Below, one piece after another: positions 1-14,779 of a stretch of 64,000 nt of DNA. A program made the position numbers and the translations under genes. Within the stretch, counting starts at the first letter, position 1, and each line of letters opens with the position of its first letter. Under the pieces are notes generated by a model. That model searched no databases and was not told the origin of the DNA. It saw nothing but the letters and a program-made list of their open reading frames with translations. Origin of the DNA: Phoronis australis (lineage: Eukaryota > Phoronida > Phoronidae); contig NMRA01000744.1 in assembly GCA_002633005.1 (NCBI GenBank), forward strand, positions 92,048 to 156,047, written 5' to 3'.

Positions 1-372
1 ACCTTTACTCTTTAAGCATTCGTAGATGCGCAAGAAATTTTGCACATACACAAATTGATTTATGGCAGAGTGAAGCATTTTTTTATTTTTCCTCCAAACA
101 ACGAAGAGATATCGAGGGTTGAAAAGTAACAATTAAAAGTTATTCGATGAAAAACGAAAAAGAAAAATCATGGAGATTGACATTTACTTAAGACGGAGAG
201 TCATAATTATGAATCATAGAAATCTCTTCACACCTTAATACCGAACACATTCAATACAACTGACAACCAATCAAGGACAATGTAGAAAAACGTACACGCA
301 GAATTTTGTAAAAAAATCTTAGTGATTAAGAAAGCCAGAAGTGATACTCGACGTAAACACAGCCAGTCTTAC

Positions 373-493
373 CTGCCAATGCCCGAATACGGGACCTCTC
401 AAACAGCCTGGCCGAGTTCGAACCGTCTTCGTCCTCCATCGGCCCGGGGTCCCACCGATTGCTGACGAAACGCTGATCCACCTCCATGGTCAT
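373..493 (-). CDS. Conventional beta-spectrin, first coding exon (gene continues off the left edge)
   Basis: Minus-strand exon encoding 40 residues plus one base, ending with a GTAAGA donor. It contains FVSNRWD and NSARLFERSRIRALA, the signature of the conventional beta-spectrin N-terminus just before the first calponin-homology domain. In SPTB, SPTBN1, SPTBN2, SPTBN4 and fly beta-spectrin the matching exon also ends at ...KALA|D, and the phase here (one leftover G) fits an Asp codon next. The ATG at 491-493 is chosen; a second in-frame ATG follows at 485-487. The exon itself begins at 515 after a TTGTAG acceptor, so 494-515 is probably 5'UTR. Beta-spectrin crosslinks actin and alpha-spectrin beneath the plasma membrane. 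A beta-heavy (SPTBN5/karst) identity is unlikely, because that family lacks the SSARLFERSRIKALA start. Confidence 0.88.
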
Positions 494-515
494 GGTGCCA
501 CGCCCTTCCAAGGTC
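494..515 (-). other. Likely 5'UTR part of the beta-spectrin exon
   Basis: Lies between the TTGTAG acceptor and the chosen ATG. It has no in-frame stop, so an upstream coding exon cannot be excluded. Confidence 0.5.
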
Positions 516-1745
516 CTACAACAGAGAAAAGTTGTGAATACAGCGCATTATAACGCACACACACACAAAAAGTTAGAGGCTTAATAACACCAACACACGA
601 CCCAATGTACTTTACAAAGAACTGACCGCCAACTAGTTCGAATTGGTCACACTTTGTTTCCAACTCATTGCATGTGAGCCACGATGCGTCAAAGCAAAAT
701 CAACTCATCAATGCGGCGGCTCACAGAAATTCATGCACACTGCAGGGCGCATGACCTTGACGTTTGTCACGAAGCAAAACTGTAAATCATTCAGAGTACA
801 TAGCTGGGACTTGAGAAATCTGTGACTCGTAGCAATGACATGGTCAAAGAACATATAGAATATCTGTTATTTATTTTAATCTTATCAGACACATGAAATG
901 GAATACACAGAAAATTATTAAAACAGAAACGGCACAGCAACTTTCATTTGTATGGAAAAAGCAGGCAATTTCTAACTGAAACTGTTTTAATCACTCGATC
1001 AAGCCAAGTCTAATACGCAAACTTCAAAATAGAATAAAATTAGCAGGCCCAGAAGCTTCACGTGGAAACAATGAAATCCATTCAAGAATTCAGGGCTTCA
1101 GGCAAAAAGTTCACACTAACATCCAATCATATTCTCAGATAATGCACAACCAGTAATGCTAATTCGCCACATCAAAAAAAGTAACTATAGCAACAAAAAA
1201 AGGAGTTGCGCCCCAAAACCAGAATCAAAACACTACAATGGTTTTCATATCATCATATTATAGTACGGTACTGCATCAATAACATGTTGGCCAATCAACC
1301 CCAAAGCAGTTACAGTTACTGTCTCCCAGGCAACATAAACAACATTTGGAAAACTCTGACAACTGAGTAGCCACTCAAAACCTGAGCTGCTGAAGTCTAC
1401 ACATTCAGCCAAGGACATCATGAACAATTTCTTTATGGAAATGAACAAAACAGAAAACTGTCAAACAAAAACAGATCCAATGTGAAAGGATCAGAATCCT
1501 TCGATAAGCTAACATGTAAATGTTTCCTAAAGCAATTTGCAAAATTAGTTCCAGTCTGTACGCAGTCTAAGAAATCTGCAATCACAGACTAAAAAAACCC
1601 GCCCACCTACATCAATTTCAGCAAAGGTCTTGTGTTTTTTGAAAAGCTATACAAAGGCACGTAAGCAAGGTTTGAAACGCCACAATACTACAAAGCGATG
1701 AGTAAGAAAAACAAATCCCAAATCATTTTTGCTAGTCTCTAGGGT

Positions 1746-2350
1746 CTCCGATGGAGTTTATCACATCTGACATCATAGCTCAACAAGCTGTTATATTCTA
1801 GACAGACCACTGGCACCTCACCTGCTATTACCAAGTTAAAGGCTACACCCATGCATGCTTACATGCTTGCTTGACTTGGGCCTACAAATGCTGAACAGGG
1901 TGTCTTAGCTAGGGTATCTTAATTTAAGTCAGAGTGTTCATCTGGTCACCTTCCAGATGAAGGCCTGTGGACCTGTCTAGTCCTGTCGGTAATTTTGGAA
2001 ATGATCAAAAGAAATTCAAGAAGCAAACTCTGACTTGGAAAGAAATGNCTCCGATGAAGTTTATCATATCTGACATCATAGCTCAACAAGCTGTTATATT
2101 CTAGACAGACCACTGGCACCTCACCTGCTATTACCAAGTTAAAGGCTACACCCATGCATGCTTACATGCTTGCTTGACTTGGGCCTACAAATGCTGAACA
2201 GGGTGTCTTAGCTAGGGTATCTTAATTTAAGTCAGAGTGTTCATCTGGTCACCTTCCAGATGAAGGCCTGTGGACCTGTCTAGTCCTGTCAGTAATTTTG
2301 GAAATGATCAAAAGAAATTCAAGAAGCAAACTCTGACTTGGAAAGAAATG
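1746..2350. repeat. Two-copy 303-bp direct duplication split by an N
   Basis: 1746-2047 and 2049-2350 are almost identical (differences such as GGAG/GAAG and CACA/CATA), with a single N at 2048 exactly on the junction. This looks like an unresolved assembly join or a recent tandem duplication. Confidence 0.9.
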
Positions 2351-5300
2351 GCACGGTTACCAAGGAAGCCAATCCTTCCAAATTGGTTTGTGCTAAGGTT
2401 CGTGCTATGTTGCATTGATTATTAATATCCAAGTAAGCACTGAAAATCTCATCTGATAAGAACCATTCACTGTGAATAATATGCTTGGTTCATCAATGAG
2501 GCAATTATACATGACATTAAGCAGTGGTACAGTGTGAACACAGGAGTGCTTTTAAGCTGAAACGCCTTCAATCAAAACAGTAAATGAACATCAAACACAA
2601 CACATTTTATTCTCAATATACCAGACAGTAGCTCCACCTAGTGTCTGGTGATGGAAGCAGCTTCTCCAGACATACTGCTTGTGGCGCATACGGTGACTGG
2701 CCGCTCAACCTAACTCATAGAACCCAGTCATCAACCAAGCACTGAAATCACTTCCAGTCCCAGAAGGAACAAGACTGATTTTTATAGCCATAAGGGGTCT
2801 ATGCTAAAAGCATTCTGCAAAAAAGGGAACATAACAGCTTTAACAACTGCCAAGATCTTTTATTTGGACAGCAAAATGCCATTTGTTATTCACTAACCTG
2901 CCACGCCAGGTGCAGCTCTAGAACATAATTTCAAGCTACTTTCTTTGATCAATTACTAGCCAAGACAGGCACAACAAAGTTTGCCCTGACTGCAAAAGTA
3001 AGCTGAAGACTACAAGTCAAAGAGTGCATAAGGTGTAGCATAGCGTGGACGGAGAAAAAAGCAACTTACTGTAACAGACGGGATAAATCGGTTCAAAATA
3101 AAATGATTATAATTTCAGGGTTTACAGTGTGAAAGTCACATCACTAAAGATCATTTTACCAGAAAAAAATTATCGCCAATTCAAATCTGCCATTTATAAA
3201 CAACCTTCGACACAGGGAACATAAACGGGCAGGTAATTTCGACCTCCAATAATTCAGAGTCTAAATTTGACATTTCAAATCAAAAATAGGAAATCCAGGT
3301 CGAAATATTGTTCTTCAAATCACCGCTAGAGGTACTGGTATCAAGTGTACATTGGGTTCTCAGTTGAAATTTTGCCTTTTATTTGTTTTTTACGTGAAAA
3401 AGCAAGCTACTGAGTTACAAATATTTGTACTTGTGATCAAGGTGCACTAGAATTAATTTTTTATTAACTTCAAGTGGAACTTCCAAGTGAAATTTCCCGT
3501 AAAATTCACATAGTGCAGAATACGCAAAAATAAAACTTGTGAATCAGCTCACATAAAAAATATCATCAATTGATAAACTTAATCCACAAGGTAATAAACA
3601 GGCAAAATTTATTATTCTTGAGAAGTTCACCTTTACATCGGTATGGTTGGTTGCTTAGCTACATAAAGGACATCCAACAATGTCCAGCGATCTTTCATGG
3701 CCACATAGCTACAGAGTAGTTATTCTGGGTTTTAATGCAATGAAGTGTGCAACAAAAACAAAGAAAACACATCAGAAATATAAACTTTAATGTGTCTTTC
3801 CCTTAGCAAATGCTAATTTTCAAATGCCAGCAGTCATAAAATCAATACACAATAAGGATATGTGTGTATTTTACAGCTTTGTTTTACAACAATAAACTGA
3901 TCAGTAAATACCACCATGGTAACTGCACCATCAGTTACCATCCATAGGCACCATATACACTGTACATACACAGCGATTACAAACAATTTTATGACAATTT
4001 GATGCCTTTAAAAAACTAACATAGCCATGTAAAACAGCACCTGCCACTGAAGTCGAATTTGTCGAGCTAGGTAAAATTTGAGGTCAATAATTCAAAGTTT
4101 AGGTAGCCAAAATTTCACAATTAGAGGTGTCTCATTTCAGAGCTCTCCATATGTCACCCTGGATGAGAGAGGACTTCTTTGTACTGACCTTGTGTTACTT
4201 GAAACCAGACTTAAACCACAATTATACTGTGGTAGCCTATGCTGAAAAAAGATGATTTTAGACACCTATGGTCAAGTATTGCTGTATTAGCCACCACGGT
4301 ACACTGTTAAACACCAGTTGTGCAGTATTCCAAGAAATTTCAAATGAGGTATAATCACACCTTTTCCCCGATTTCCCATGGCATGGTTAAGGACTCGGAT
4401 ACACACTGCACTGGGTTTGCAGTTTACAAATTTTAACTGTTTGATCCTACACTCACCTAAGTCCCCTTTTCTCATAAATTCTATGGAACATTTTATTTTG
4501 ATGCCTTAATTTGCGGAAAAGGTTAAACTCTATCAGCAAGTTTGTTGGAAATCATACAAAGTGGGGGGAATCTAGTAACTTGAGGCCAGTTGTGACATTG
4601 ACACCAGCAATATAACACAATAATGAAGTGCTTTTCTACATAGTTTACACTCTAACAGTCAAATGCCATATCATTGCTCAAACAAGTAGAGGAAATCAAA
4701 AGCAGGTAAACAATTGTTACAAGCCAGTGCAATAATCCTTCCCAACAAGCTGCCTACAAAGGCTGACTGTGGGATCTAATTGTATGAGGAATTTCCCACT
4801 GTACATAGAGAAGAAGCCAGATAATGCCACTGAACAGCTTGTACAAACAGAGGTGTTGAATGACAGGAACATACAATCACATCCAGCCTGGGCACATGTC
4901 ACTGGGACTAGTACAAGAACAACAAATAACCGTGAGGTGTGGGACTGTGGCCTGAATACCACAACTGGGACTATATTATGACCTGCCGTGTGGGTACCAC
5001 AGAGGCTGGGTGAATCATGCACCCAGTTTCCATGCAGTAAAGAATCATCTTGCCCTACAGTATATACGATACATTGCACAAGCCCAGTGTAACAGACTTG
5101 ACAACCATCTAGTTATTCTGATGCAACTCACAAGGCAACTACAGATCTCTGTAGGCTTAGAATGCAGGAATGTGCAAATAACTTCAAACAACTTGTATAG
5201 CAGCACTGAAAGCTGTCTTCTGGATATGATACGGTATTTTTTGGGCAACAGTACTATTGTATAGTAATATGGTATCAATATCAACATCAATGTAGTACTC

Positions 5301-8300
5301 AGCTGGATATATTGTGACCTTCCCTCTAAACATTACCAAACAGGGCTTGGAATGACCAATGACAAAAAGAGGAAAACTTTCCGGGACAATTATCGTTCCA
5401 CAAATTAATAGGTTTAAGCGATAGAAAAACTTGTTGTGTTGCAAATAAATGTTTTTGTATGAATTAAGTCAAAAAAATGATAAAAAAAGAGACGAAAAAA
5501 GAGGAAACTGGAAATCAAATAAGAGGACATCGAAACCAAAACAGAAGAAAATTCCAAGCCCTGACCAAAAGTTGACCCAATGAAGCATCTACACGTGGCA
5601 ATGATAACATGGTCTTGAGTAGTCTATCTGCAGTTGTATTACAGAGGTTGGAAGAAATGAAGCCGGCATGGAATGCAGTGATTGGGGTGCTGTATGGGGA
5701 CCCAATAAGAGTAGAGGATCAATATATGACAGGATGAATTTTATCAGAACGGGACCACAGAACATAATAGGTCAGAAGCCTCTGCCCCTTATGTATGTCA
5801 TACAACAGAGTCCTCGCTCACCAGAGGGGGTTATGTGTCTGTGAATTCAGAAACCTTTTGGTTAAGAGGGGAACCCTCCCATCACCACCAATTGGTTACG
5901 AAAAACATTAAAAATAAAAACTAGGCCAGTATGCTTTTATGCTGCATGCTAGCCCGTAAGTAGCCTTTCCAGACTGGCATTTGATACTATACAAAGGTAA
6001 ATTTCAAAATTCAACAACAGAATACCGTTAACACATAAACATATACCATTCACAATTGCCGTAGCAGAGCTGTTGCAGTCACGAATGACTGTTGGACAAA
6101 CAGGTAAATACTCTAATATTACATCAAGCTCACTAATGAGCCTATAACACAAAGACCTGCAGATCTTTCATCACCTTAAGGTTGCGTAGGACCTTATTGA
6201 CATGTTGGTGTTATTTAGTCAAATGTCTACAAAATTAGAAATTTTAACTGAATAAAAGTATATTTTCTGAAAGTGGAAAACCTACTGAATTTGATTGTTG
6301 ACTTTGTTAACATTCTGATAGCCTTTCACGCAAAATGGAGCAGTTTAAAATCAATTCCCAATAGCACAGCGCAGAAGGTTGTATAAAGCACAGTATTTGA
6401 TAGTTTCAAAAGAACCAGATCAGTCATTCCTGAGATGTGATGAACCGATGTTGGAAAAATAAGGACATTTTCAAGAGTCCTCCATAACCCAAAGGCCCTG
6501 TTCACAGTAAAAAAAACTCCAGTAAGAAGGGAATATTAAAGTTGAGCCCTTTAAACCAACTTTTGTAAACGTTAGGTGACAAAGTCATCATCGAAAGTAA
6601 TCGCGATAAACCCTGTTGTTAACTTCGATTAGACTGAAATTGGCCATTCATATTGTGTCGAAGCTCCACCATTAAATCTACCCGTTTACTGCGAAGTTAA
6701 CTGCAGCTGCTCATTTGAGATCTAGGATCAAAGCCAATCGTTCATACTGACCACCAACTCCTCAAAACATTGACATGTTTTAGTTAGTACAAAAGGGCTA
6801 TGTAGTTAGAAATTTCACAAGTCATTGAGGCAGCATTCCGTAATCGCAAGAGCCTAGCAAAAAATGAGACCGCACAAGAACTCACAGAATAACGCTAGAA
6901 AAAAGCGAGTTTCACGAACATAGTAGAGACTCTGATAGGCATGACCTAACAAAATGGAAACGATTGGTCAGTGAGGTTGGAATGTTCGGCACAACAGCAG
7001 TTGCTACATGTAGAAAATGACATGATAAAAACTATTAGTAAACAGGAATGATCACGCAAATTACTAGTGGTTGACAAACACTAGACATGGTAACTGTCTG
7101 GTACTAATTTAATCCCTGAAGTTTCGGGGTCTGTAGCTCAATTCACCTCCAATCATCGTACAAAATCCACGTACCTTCCCAAAAAAATTGATATCAGACT
7201 GCTGTAGATAACAAACCACAAAATCATTACCAAATAATCCCAACAGTGCCAGTCAAAGGAGGGTGTTCACCACTCTAGACAGTTATCAGGATCAGTCCAT
7301 GTTTCTGCCCTATAACACCCACCTGGTGTTTACGCTAGTCAACCAAGTGATGATAACCTGGCTCATGGCCGATGACCTAAATACATAAATTACCCTGTCC
7401 ACTGCCTTCTGCCAGTAAGCCATTAACCTGTCTGGATACCTGATAAGAAGAGGTTTGAATAGTGGTTTGGAAGGTTTTTCCCAATGCCCAGAAATTGAAC
7501 TTTAGTATTTGCCATTACTCATAACGCAACCACATGTGATGGACATTTTTATTCCGAGACCTAAAATAATCTTCTGGAGTCTTACCCCCATTGTAAAGTC
7601 GTTTTCTCTTTGACACATACATAAGGTAGAATTCTTAATTCCTTCATAGTATTAAAAATAAATAGGGATCTTTCATACAACACCACAAACTTAAGGACTT
7701 TCACCGAAATAAGGGCTCAGATTTCCAATTAATTATTAGAAAATTTCATGAAAGAGGAGCTCGCAATAAAGAAATAATGTTAGTAAAATATATATACATT
7801 TAGCCAGTTAACCAAGTCTACAAATGCACTGAATATTTAAGGAAGATAGTTGATCTCTTACTGGGACTTGTTTCATGCGACCAGCCACTGGGCAGTGTAT
7901 TCTTCATCCAGAGTACCCATTCACTCACTCACTCACTGACCAACTGTTGCAGGGTGATTGACCCTTGACAACACTATGATGAACAATGCAGGTAGTCATT
8001 ATCAGCAAATGGCTATCAGAAAATCCCACTTATCACTGAGAACAAGATCTCGCACAACACACCTCACAGGCTTATGTACCCTGGGAAAATTAAACTTCAA
8101 ATACTTACAAGCTTGGAGAAATTTCGGCTTGGTCAAAGAAAGTGAGTATGCCATGCCTTAACCTTTATTTTCAGACAAGTCAGACCATGGAAAAGGAACA
8201 TCTGGATAGCATTCAATAACTGTCTTGCAGAGAGAAAATCAACCCAAAATCAAATGATCTCGTTGGAAATACAGGGCAATGTCTCCTGTAATCTTGCAAA

Positions 8301-9074
8301 GTCTTTCTTTTTAGCATGGTCCAAGTATTACTGATTAGCATTGTATCTATAATTCTATAGTAGGTAAAATTAGCCTCAAACCACAAACCAGCAAGAGGTG
8401 GGACACCCCAGGGATTTTCAGACTCAGACAGTGACAGTATAAAATGCTGTTATCAGTCACAGATTCACAAACCACTCCTACACAGAGCAAAGTACTGGGA
8501 AAAGATTATCACCAAACCTCGGAATGTAGGTAATGCAAAAAACATATACTGCCTGTCTATTAGATACAGAACCAAGTGTACTTCAGCGAACATTAAAAAG
8601 ATGTTACATCAACCTGTGAATCAAAACAGCTACCAACATAAGTAGGCAGCTCAGCTAACAAATTTTCATTAAACCAAGGATTCACTTGAGAACAGAATCT
8701 CCAAGACCACCAACACTGCAGTAAGCTTAAATGCAAGCTTTTTTCAAAATCATATTAATCCTATAGATTCATTAACGGTTAAGATACATTTTGATCCATT
8801 TTAAAGCTTCGTATTTTACCTAAGTGTGGCTGTCTTCCTGAATCACTAGATAGGATTGTTGAAAGATTAAAGTGACAGTTAATTGGAAAATTACAATGGC
8901 AAATCATGCAACTGTGCCTCAGGGTAGAACAAAGTAATCAGAGTGACAGAGACCATGGTTCAACCGTGTTTTCTCCGATCTGCGAAAATAGTGTCTGTCC
9001 CTGTTGGCTATCGCTGACACTACATGGTGCAGTACAACCATAGGCCAGCACCAGTGGCTTTACGATTGAGATAA

Positions 9075-9097
9075 CGATCGATCGATCGATCGATCGA
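9075..9097. repeat. (ATCG)n microsatellite
   Basis: Between five and six perfect ATCG units. Confidence 0.95.
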
Positions 9098-11282
9098 AAT
9101 ATTAATTGAATCAACAAACCACATAGATCATGAATAATTATTCCTCCCTCCCCCTCACCTTGTAAATTAATCCTGCGAAATTTTGTGGAACTCAGAAACT
9201 TGACAAACTCTTACAGCAATGCAACAATTTTTCCAAGCAAATTTTGTGTGAAAAATACATGGTATTATAACAAACAATGTTCACACAAAACGCCTCTATT
9301 GTAAACTCTCAAGGTACGCTATAACCTAAAGTGCACCCTGCAATGCAAGACACTTGCCCGTCCACACCTTCAGAAGCGACCATTCTGCTACCCTACACTA
9401 TTACTGTCTCCAGCTTACTGGTGAAACACTCACCACTCATTCGCACAATTTTGCGTCAGCTTGCGTAATCTCGCTTTTCTCACAAGCTACTTGCTCTACA
9501 CACTGAACACTACCCTGCTTTCAGTGTGATGCACAAGTGCACAGCCTGTAACTAACATGACTCATCGTCACCATGGCACCAACATACCATTAATACTGCA
9601 TTTCTCCATATATTTTCTCTTTGAAAGTCAGCAAATGCCATGTTTTGGTTTTGGAAACAAATTGACTAATGTCAAGGTTGATATGTCTAACTGAAGAGTG
9701 TCTGCCTTGTATAATGAACATCTCTTCTGGTTGGTGATCTCGAAAGTGGAGAAAGGATTTCTACAGCCAAAACTGCCAACTGATAGGTATATACCAAGTG
9801 GTGGGTTCAAGGGTGTGCAAGGCAGCGGTCGATGGAATGATTTCAAGTATCAAATACACAATACCCGCTTATTCTAGCCCAGGCACCTACACCTAACGTT
9901 ATGATTTTTGCAAATAAAATTTTTCACATATACGCATGCCATTGTGCCTAAGTTTCACTTATAGACGTTGATGGTTATCGCTTCCATATACACACGTCTT
10001 AAAGTACAAATCCCGGGTCGACGCTAATGAAATAAGGAGTTCATCTAACCTGATTTAGGCACAGCTTCAGCTAGGCCTAAATATAGGCATAAACAGGAAA
10101 TAACACGTTTTTCAAACAATTCCACCAACGATGACAGACTCAAATTGAAAACACAAAACTATTTTCTTATATGATGATGCAAATCTCAAAACATATGTAA
10201 CAAGTACGCAAGGAAGCTAATGAAAAAAAACTTGAAACTTGCAAAGGTAGCCATTATAATGTTCAGGTTTGTCCCGCAGTCGGGTTCACACACTTCACAT
10301 GAGGGCCATTAAAACATTAGAACCTCAATAGCACCTTTATGCTAATCACATTATTCACATACAGGGACCCTACACAATATATAGTAGTCAACGAAATTTA
10401 ATTATCCCAGCTTATCATAAATACAATGTTTAAAGATCTATGTTACAGCTGCCATGTGACAATGATTCTGAAAATTGTGGGCATTTACAACCATATAACA
10501 AGTCTTTGCAAAAAGGAAAAAAGACCAATTTTGACAATTATTTTTGTTCGAAATAGAAGATTTTAACATATAAATGCTGATCTTAGGACTTAGAGAGCCA
10601 CCAACAAACAGTATTTTGAAAAATGGTAGGCAAAAGTGGGCATTCACAACAATGTCTAGAACCCTATGAAAAATGAAAACAGTCAATTAAGACAAAAATC
10701 TTTGCGAATTTGGGGAGATGTTCCCATAACCAAATTTTTCAAAATTACAATCACCACTGTTATTCTATTTCAAGTTCAGAGTTTCCAGTCTAATCCACAA
10801 CTTCACAATCTTACTAAATGGCTCCTGTATTGGATAAAAGGAAATTTTTACAACCATAAGTTGTAGATATTTCATATTCCTATTGGTCGAATCTGTTGTG
10901 CTTTAACAATACATTTCCAATATAACACACACTAGGCCATCACTCATTACAACTTTTAAAATTACAAAGCATTTTGTTCTTTTCTCCTTCAAGCCTAAAC
11001 AGCAAGCTGTCACAAAATCACACTTGATTGATGACATCATGTTATGTCTTGAAAGGTTTTCCAATTGCTATTATCTCTTGCAAAACAAAACATGTCTAAG
11101 CAGAGGTCTTCTCAATCTCATCTTTGTGAAAACATCATAAGCAAGTCAACCAGTTTGTTATAAACAAAGTTGATCGACAGTTATTCCTGTGGTACTCTAC
11201 CAATAGCGCACTGCAAGTGCATGATTCTCAAGTGAACCAATTCTGACAGTAACAAGACCACATACAGGCGTTCATGTTAGGG

Positions 11283-11321
11283 CACACACACACATTCACA
11301 CACATTCACACACATTCACAT
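11283..11321. repeat. CA-rich microsatellite with ATTCACACAC units
   Basis: A short CA run followed by three CACACATT-type units. Confidence 0.9.
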
Positions 11322-14300
11322 TAGTAACACCAGTGGGAAGCTACATGGAGAGGACAAGTTCAATCAATAATAGATGCACGTTGGGATAGTCGAGAAGCTG
11401 TAGAGCCGTGTTTGAGAATCGCGCTAGCCACGATGGGATCAATACGGCTTCTATAAGGTGAACTGAACATGGCTGCTGTCTCTGCAAGAACAAAGATGCT
11501 GTTTCATTCAGGTTGCCTGATCAATAACTCATTAACAGGGGGCCCATAAACAAATCGACTGGGAATAGCTGCTGAGCACCATTGCAACAACACAGAATTC
11601 AAGTGCAAACTACTTAAGACAACCAGATCATGTAAATGTCCCAAGGCAGTGAGAGGGCATTAAGACAAAAAACAGTCATTTTTGAGAAGTAGAGAATGGA
11701 CTTGCACAACCACATAACTGATTCCGGGGTGACACTCCCCCGGGGGTTGTATTTACACCAGCTACCTTCAGTACATCAAGGTAAAATGCAACATAGAAAA
11801 AAGTAGATTGGAATGCACTGCACTGATTATTAGAAAGATTAAGTGCATCGTGTGCAATTTGGGAGCTGAAACTTCTTTGTTGCATTTTAGACAGCCTGGA
11901 TTTCAGTGAGATTGCCTGTGAAAGACGTTGGCTAGATGTAAGACTTGCCTTGAACAAAAACGAAAAATATCAACCTTCGCTTCTCAATCCACATATTTAG
12001 TGAACTTTGAAAATTCACCTATTTTGGTTCCCATTAAGAAGTTACAGAATGAAGTTGACACTGGTGCAGAAACAACAACCAAGTCATCCCTCATCTAGAA
12101 GCTCCACTGAATGTTCATATTTACGTAGAATTAGAATGTTACTCTGCGCGTACTTATATCGATGTGTACCCTCAAATTAAATCTGTGCACAGAAGTCTAG
12201 CGCCGAAGGTTGTTGCCAATTTCTTTCATACGAGTATTTATGGTGTTATTTACTTAAGGAATGAGTCACTAACTATAATATACATAAAGTTCGACTAATG
12301 TCAACTTTTACTCAATCTGCAGTCAACGACTTCGAAAAAAGAACTGACACCAACAGACTCCTGAACCGTTCACTTCATGACTTGAAAATCCTAATCCCTA
12401 GGGCACCTGCTAAACCTCCAAGATCGATGGGAACCACTGTTTAACATTCCATGAAGCCTTTCCAATTCCAACCCTACAGTTTTGATGCAAGGACACAATT
12501 CAGAATGTATACAAAAATAAAGAACGCACACCAATATCAGTATATGCAGCGTAACATCCCTATTCTACATCGAATAACCATTTCAATGGATAGAACAACC
12601 ACATTTTTCAGGTAGAAATGTACTTGTTTAAGAATCCTTTGGCGCTTCATAGAAGACAGGCTGGTATTGGGTAAACAACATGAACATAGCCTATGATTCA
12701 CAGATGAATAATCACCCTTGATGGCAGGGGGCACTAGTCTTGTGACTCTAAGCACTGACTCAATATGTTAGAATATAACACATGGGCAAGGAGAGATATT
12801 TATAGAAAAGACTGTGTTTGCAGAAAGGCTAAGAATCTCTTACTACTGCTAACTGCTTACATACATGACAAACCTCAAAAATTCAAAGATGGGTTGCCAG
12901 TGGTAATACCAGTGCTGTTAATAACATGGGGTTTGAGATCCCTAATGATATCTGACTTTTCAGAGTGGTAAACAAAACAAAGCTTGTAAGTGTTTTAACC
13001 ACATGTGTTACAATCTAAGCTAAGCTTTAGAGAATTGTACAGAATAAAAGAAATACCACAGGGTGAATTTTGAAACACGAAAAGCGTGGACGTATGTGTA
13101 CCAAGAAAGTTTGAAACATGATATTTTGACAAAAATAAAGTTTGGAAATAATGTTACTTTGGCAAAACACGTAGCTTTTGGCAAAAATAAAATTTATTAA
13201 CATATTTCAGCTGGTTTCACACCATTGCTGTGTTGTACACACAGATCTGTCAAAAAATAATTTAGGTCCTGAAACCAGTTAAAAATTTCCAGATTATAAC
13301 ATAATGTGGGAGCTCAGGGAAGGAAGTTCTATTGAAAATTGATAAACAGTCCAACAGTTGAAGTGGCATATTTTTGGTAAGGCAATACATCATCCTAACT
13401 GCTGCAGGCTTCCTAAATTCTCAATTAAAAATTTCAGGAAAAGTGCAAAAAACTATACTAGACTAAAATATCTGTGATAATTCACTCATACCCTAATCAG
13501 AAAGTCAATTTAGTTAGAGCAACTGGAGTATATTCACAAAAACATGTCAAATCACAGCAAGCTTTTTTCACAATGAGCACATTTTGCAAAGGTAACATCC
13601 AGGAGTTCAGAAAGTGAGGCGCTCTGATTGGCAATTACTGAATGATGTCACTTGTCATGTTCAATAAGCTCATGGGTGGTGGTGAAAAATTTAGCAGTGA
13701 CAAAAAGTGGGGTTGGAATTCTTTTGAAATCTGTCTCAATTGGAACAAAAAAAGGCACGGATAGAATCGGGTAGAGTTGCAGTAGGAATTGAGTGTTTTT
13801 ATAACTGTAATTTGTAAATTAAATTTGTATTTTTCACAAGATGAAAAGCATTTAGCCACCAAATTTTGACTCTCTGTGTGCATAACATCATGGGGTTATG
13901 CACATACAGTGACCGTCTGGTAAGGAGATCAACAGCTTGAATGGTAGCAAAATGAAATTGTGTAGCAGACGGGTGAATTCCCCATAACCCTCCGTGTGTT
14001 TCCGTTTGACTTCGAGCACATTGGTTGTAAATCCGGTCAGTCGTTGACGGAACGAAAGACTATTTAAAAAGTTGATTGCGGAAATATTTGCTCCAGTTGG
14101 AACGAGACTCCAACTGCCTCTAACGGTGTGCATCTACACTAGAAAGGTACATATAGTAATTTAAATTTGATAGTTAAGTTAGGGTGAAACATTATTTGCA
14201 GAAAATCTTCAAGTGTGCAGGCTCACTTGATTAGGAATAGATATATGCCATTGTCTATATCATACTTTGAGCTGCTCAATACAACACTACAGCAGCATTA

Positions 14301-14779
14301 GCAAGATCAAAATGACATTTGATTTCATTCATTAGCCTCCTATAAGATTTCCAGGGCTTATAAATTTCTTCCTGATAACATTAAATTTATGAATGACCAG
14401 ATGAAAACAGTTTGAAATCTGGGTCAAACAAACAGGGGAATATATTTGTCCACTTTTAGTATTTAAAACACTGTAGCTAATTGATACAAAACCCAAAAAT
14501 ATTCTTAAAACCACAACGGAATTTGGAAAACCAAGACCAGCCGGGGACATGGTTTCACGCGAACACCCAAAACCGCAACCAATGTCAACTATACATGACA
14601 TTGACACGGGAATATGGGAGACATGCCAATAAAAAACAGGTCAAGTCGACCGGCACATATTCGTTAGTATATCCACCCACTAAGAGTAGAATAACACAGG
14701 AAGCAGCAAGTTAAAAGTTCAGACTATCAATTTCCCACGAGGTACAACTATCAAGAAGAAAGATGGGCCTTGTTGAAGT

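Larger units (their letters stand above)
516..14779. other. Long gene-free stretch, probably beta-spectrin 5' intron or intergenic DNA
   Basis: No exon with both family similarity and splice sites was found on either strand. It contains a 303-bp tandem duplication (1746-2350), simple repeats at 9075 and 11283, and open frames up to 120 codons that lack recognisable domains. If the 5' exon at 14807 is real, this is one intron of about 14 kb. Confidence 0.5.

Noticed and set aside
4717-5079. 120-codon minus-strand open frame
   Set aside because: No recognisable domain, no splice signals, cysteine/valine-rich composition as expected by chance; overlapping open frames exist on the plus strand.
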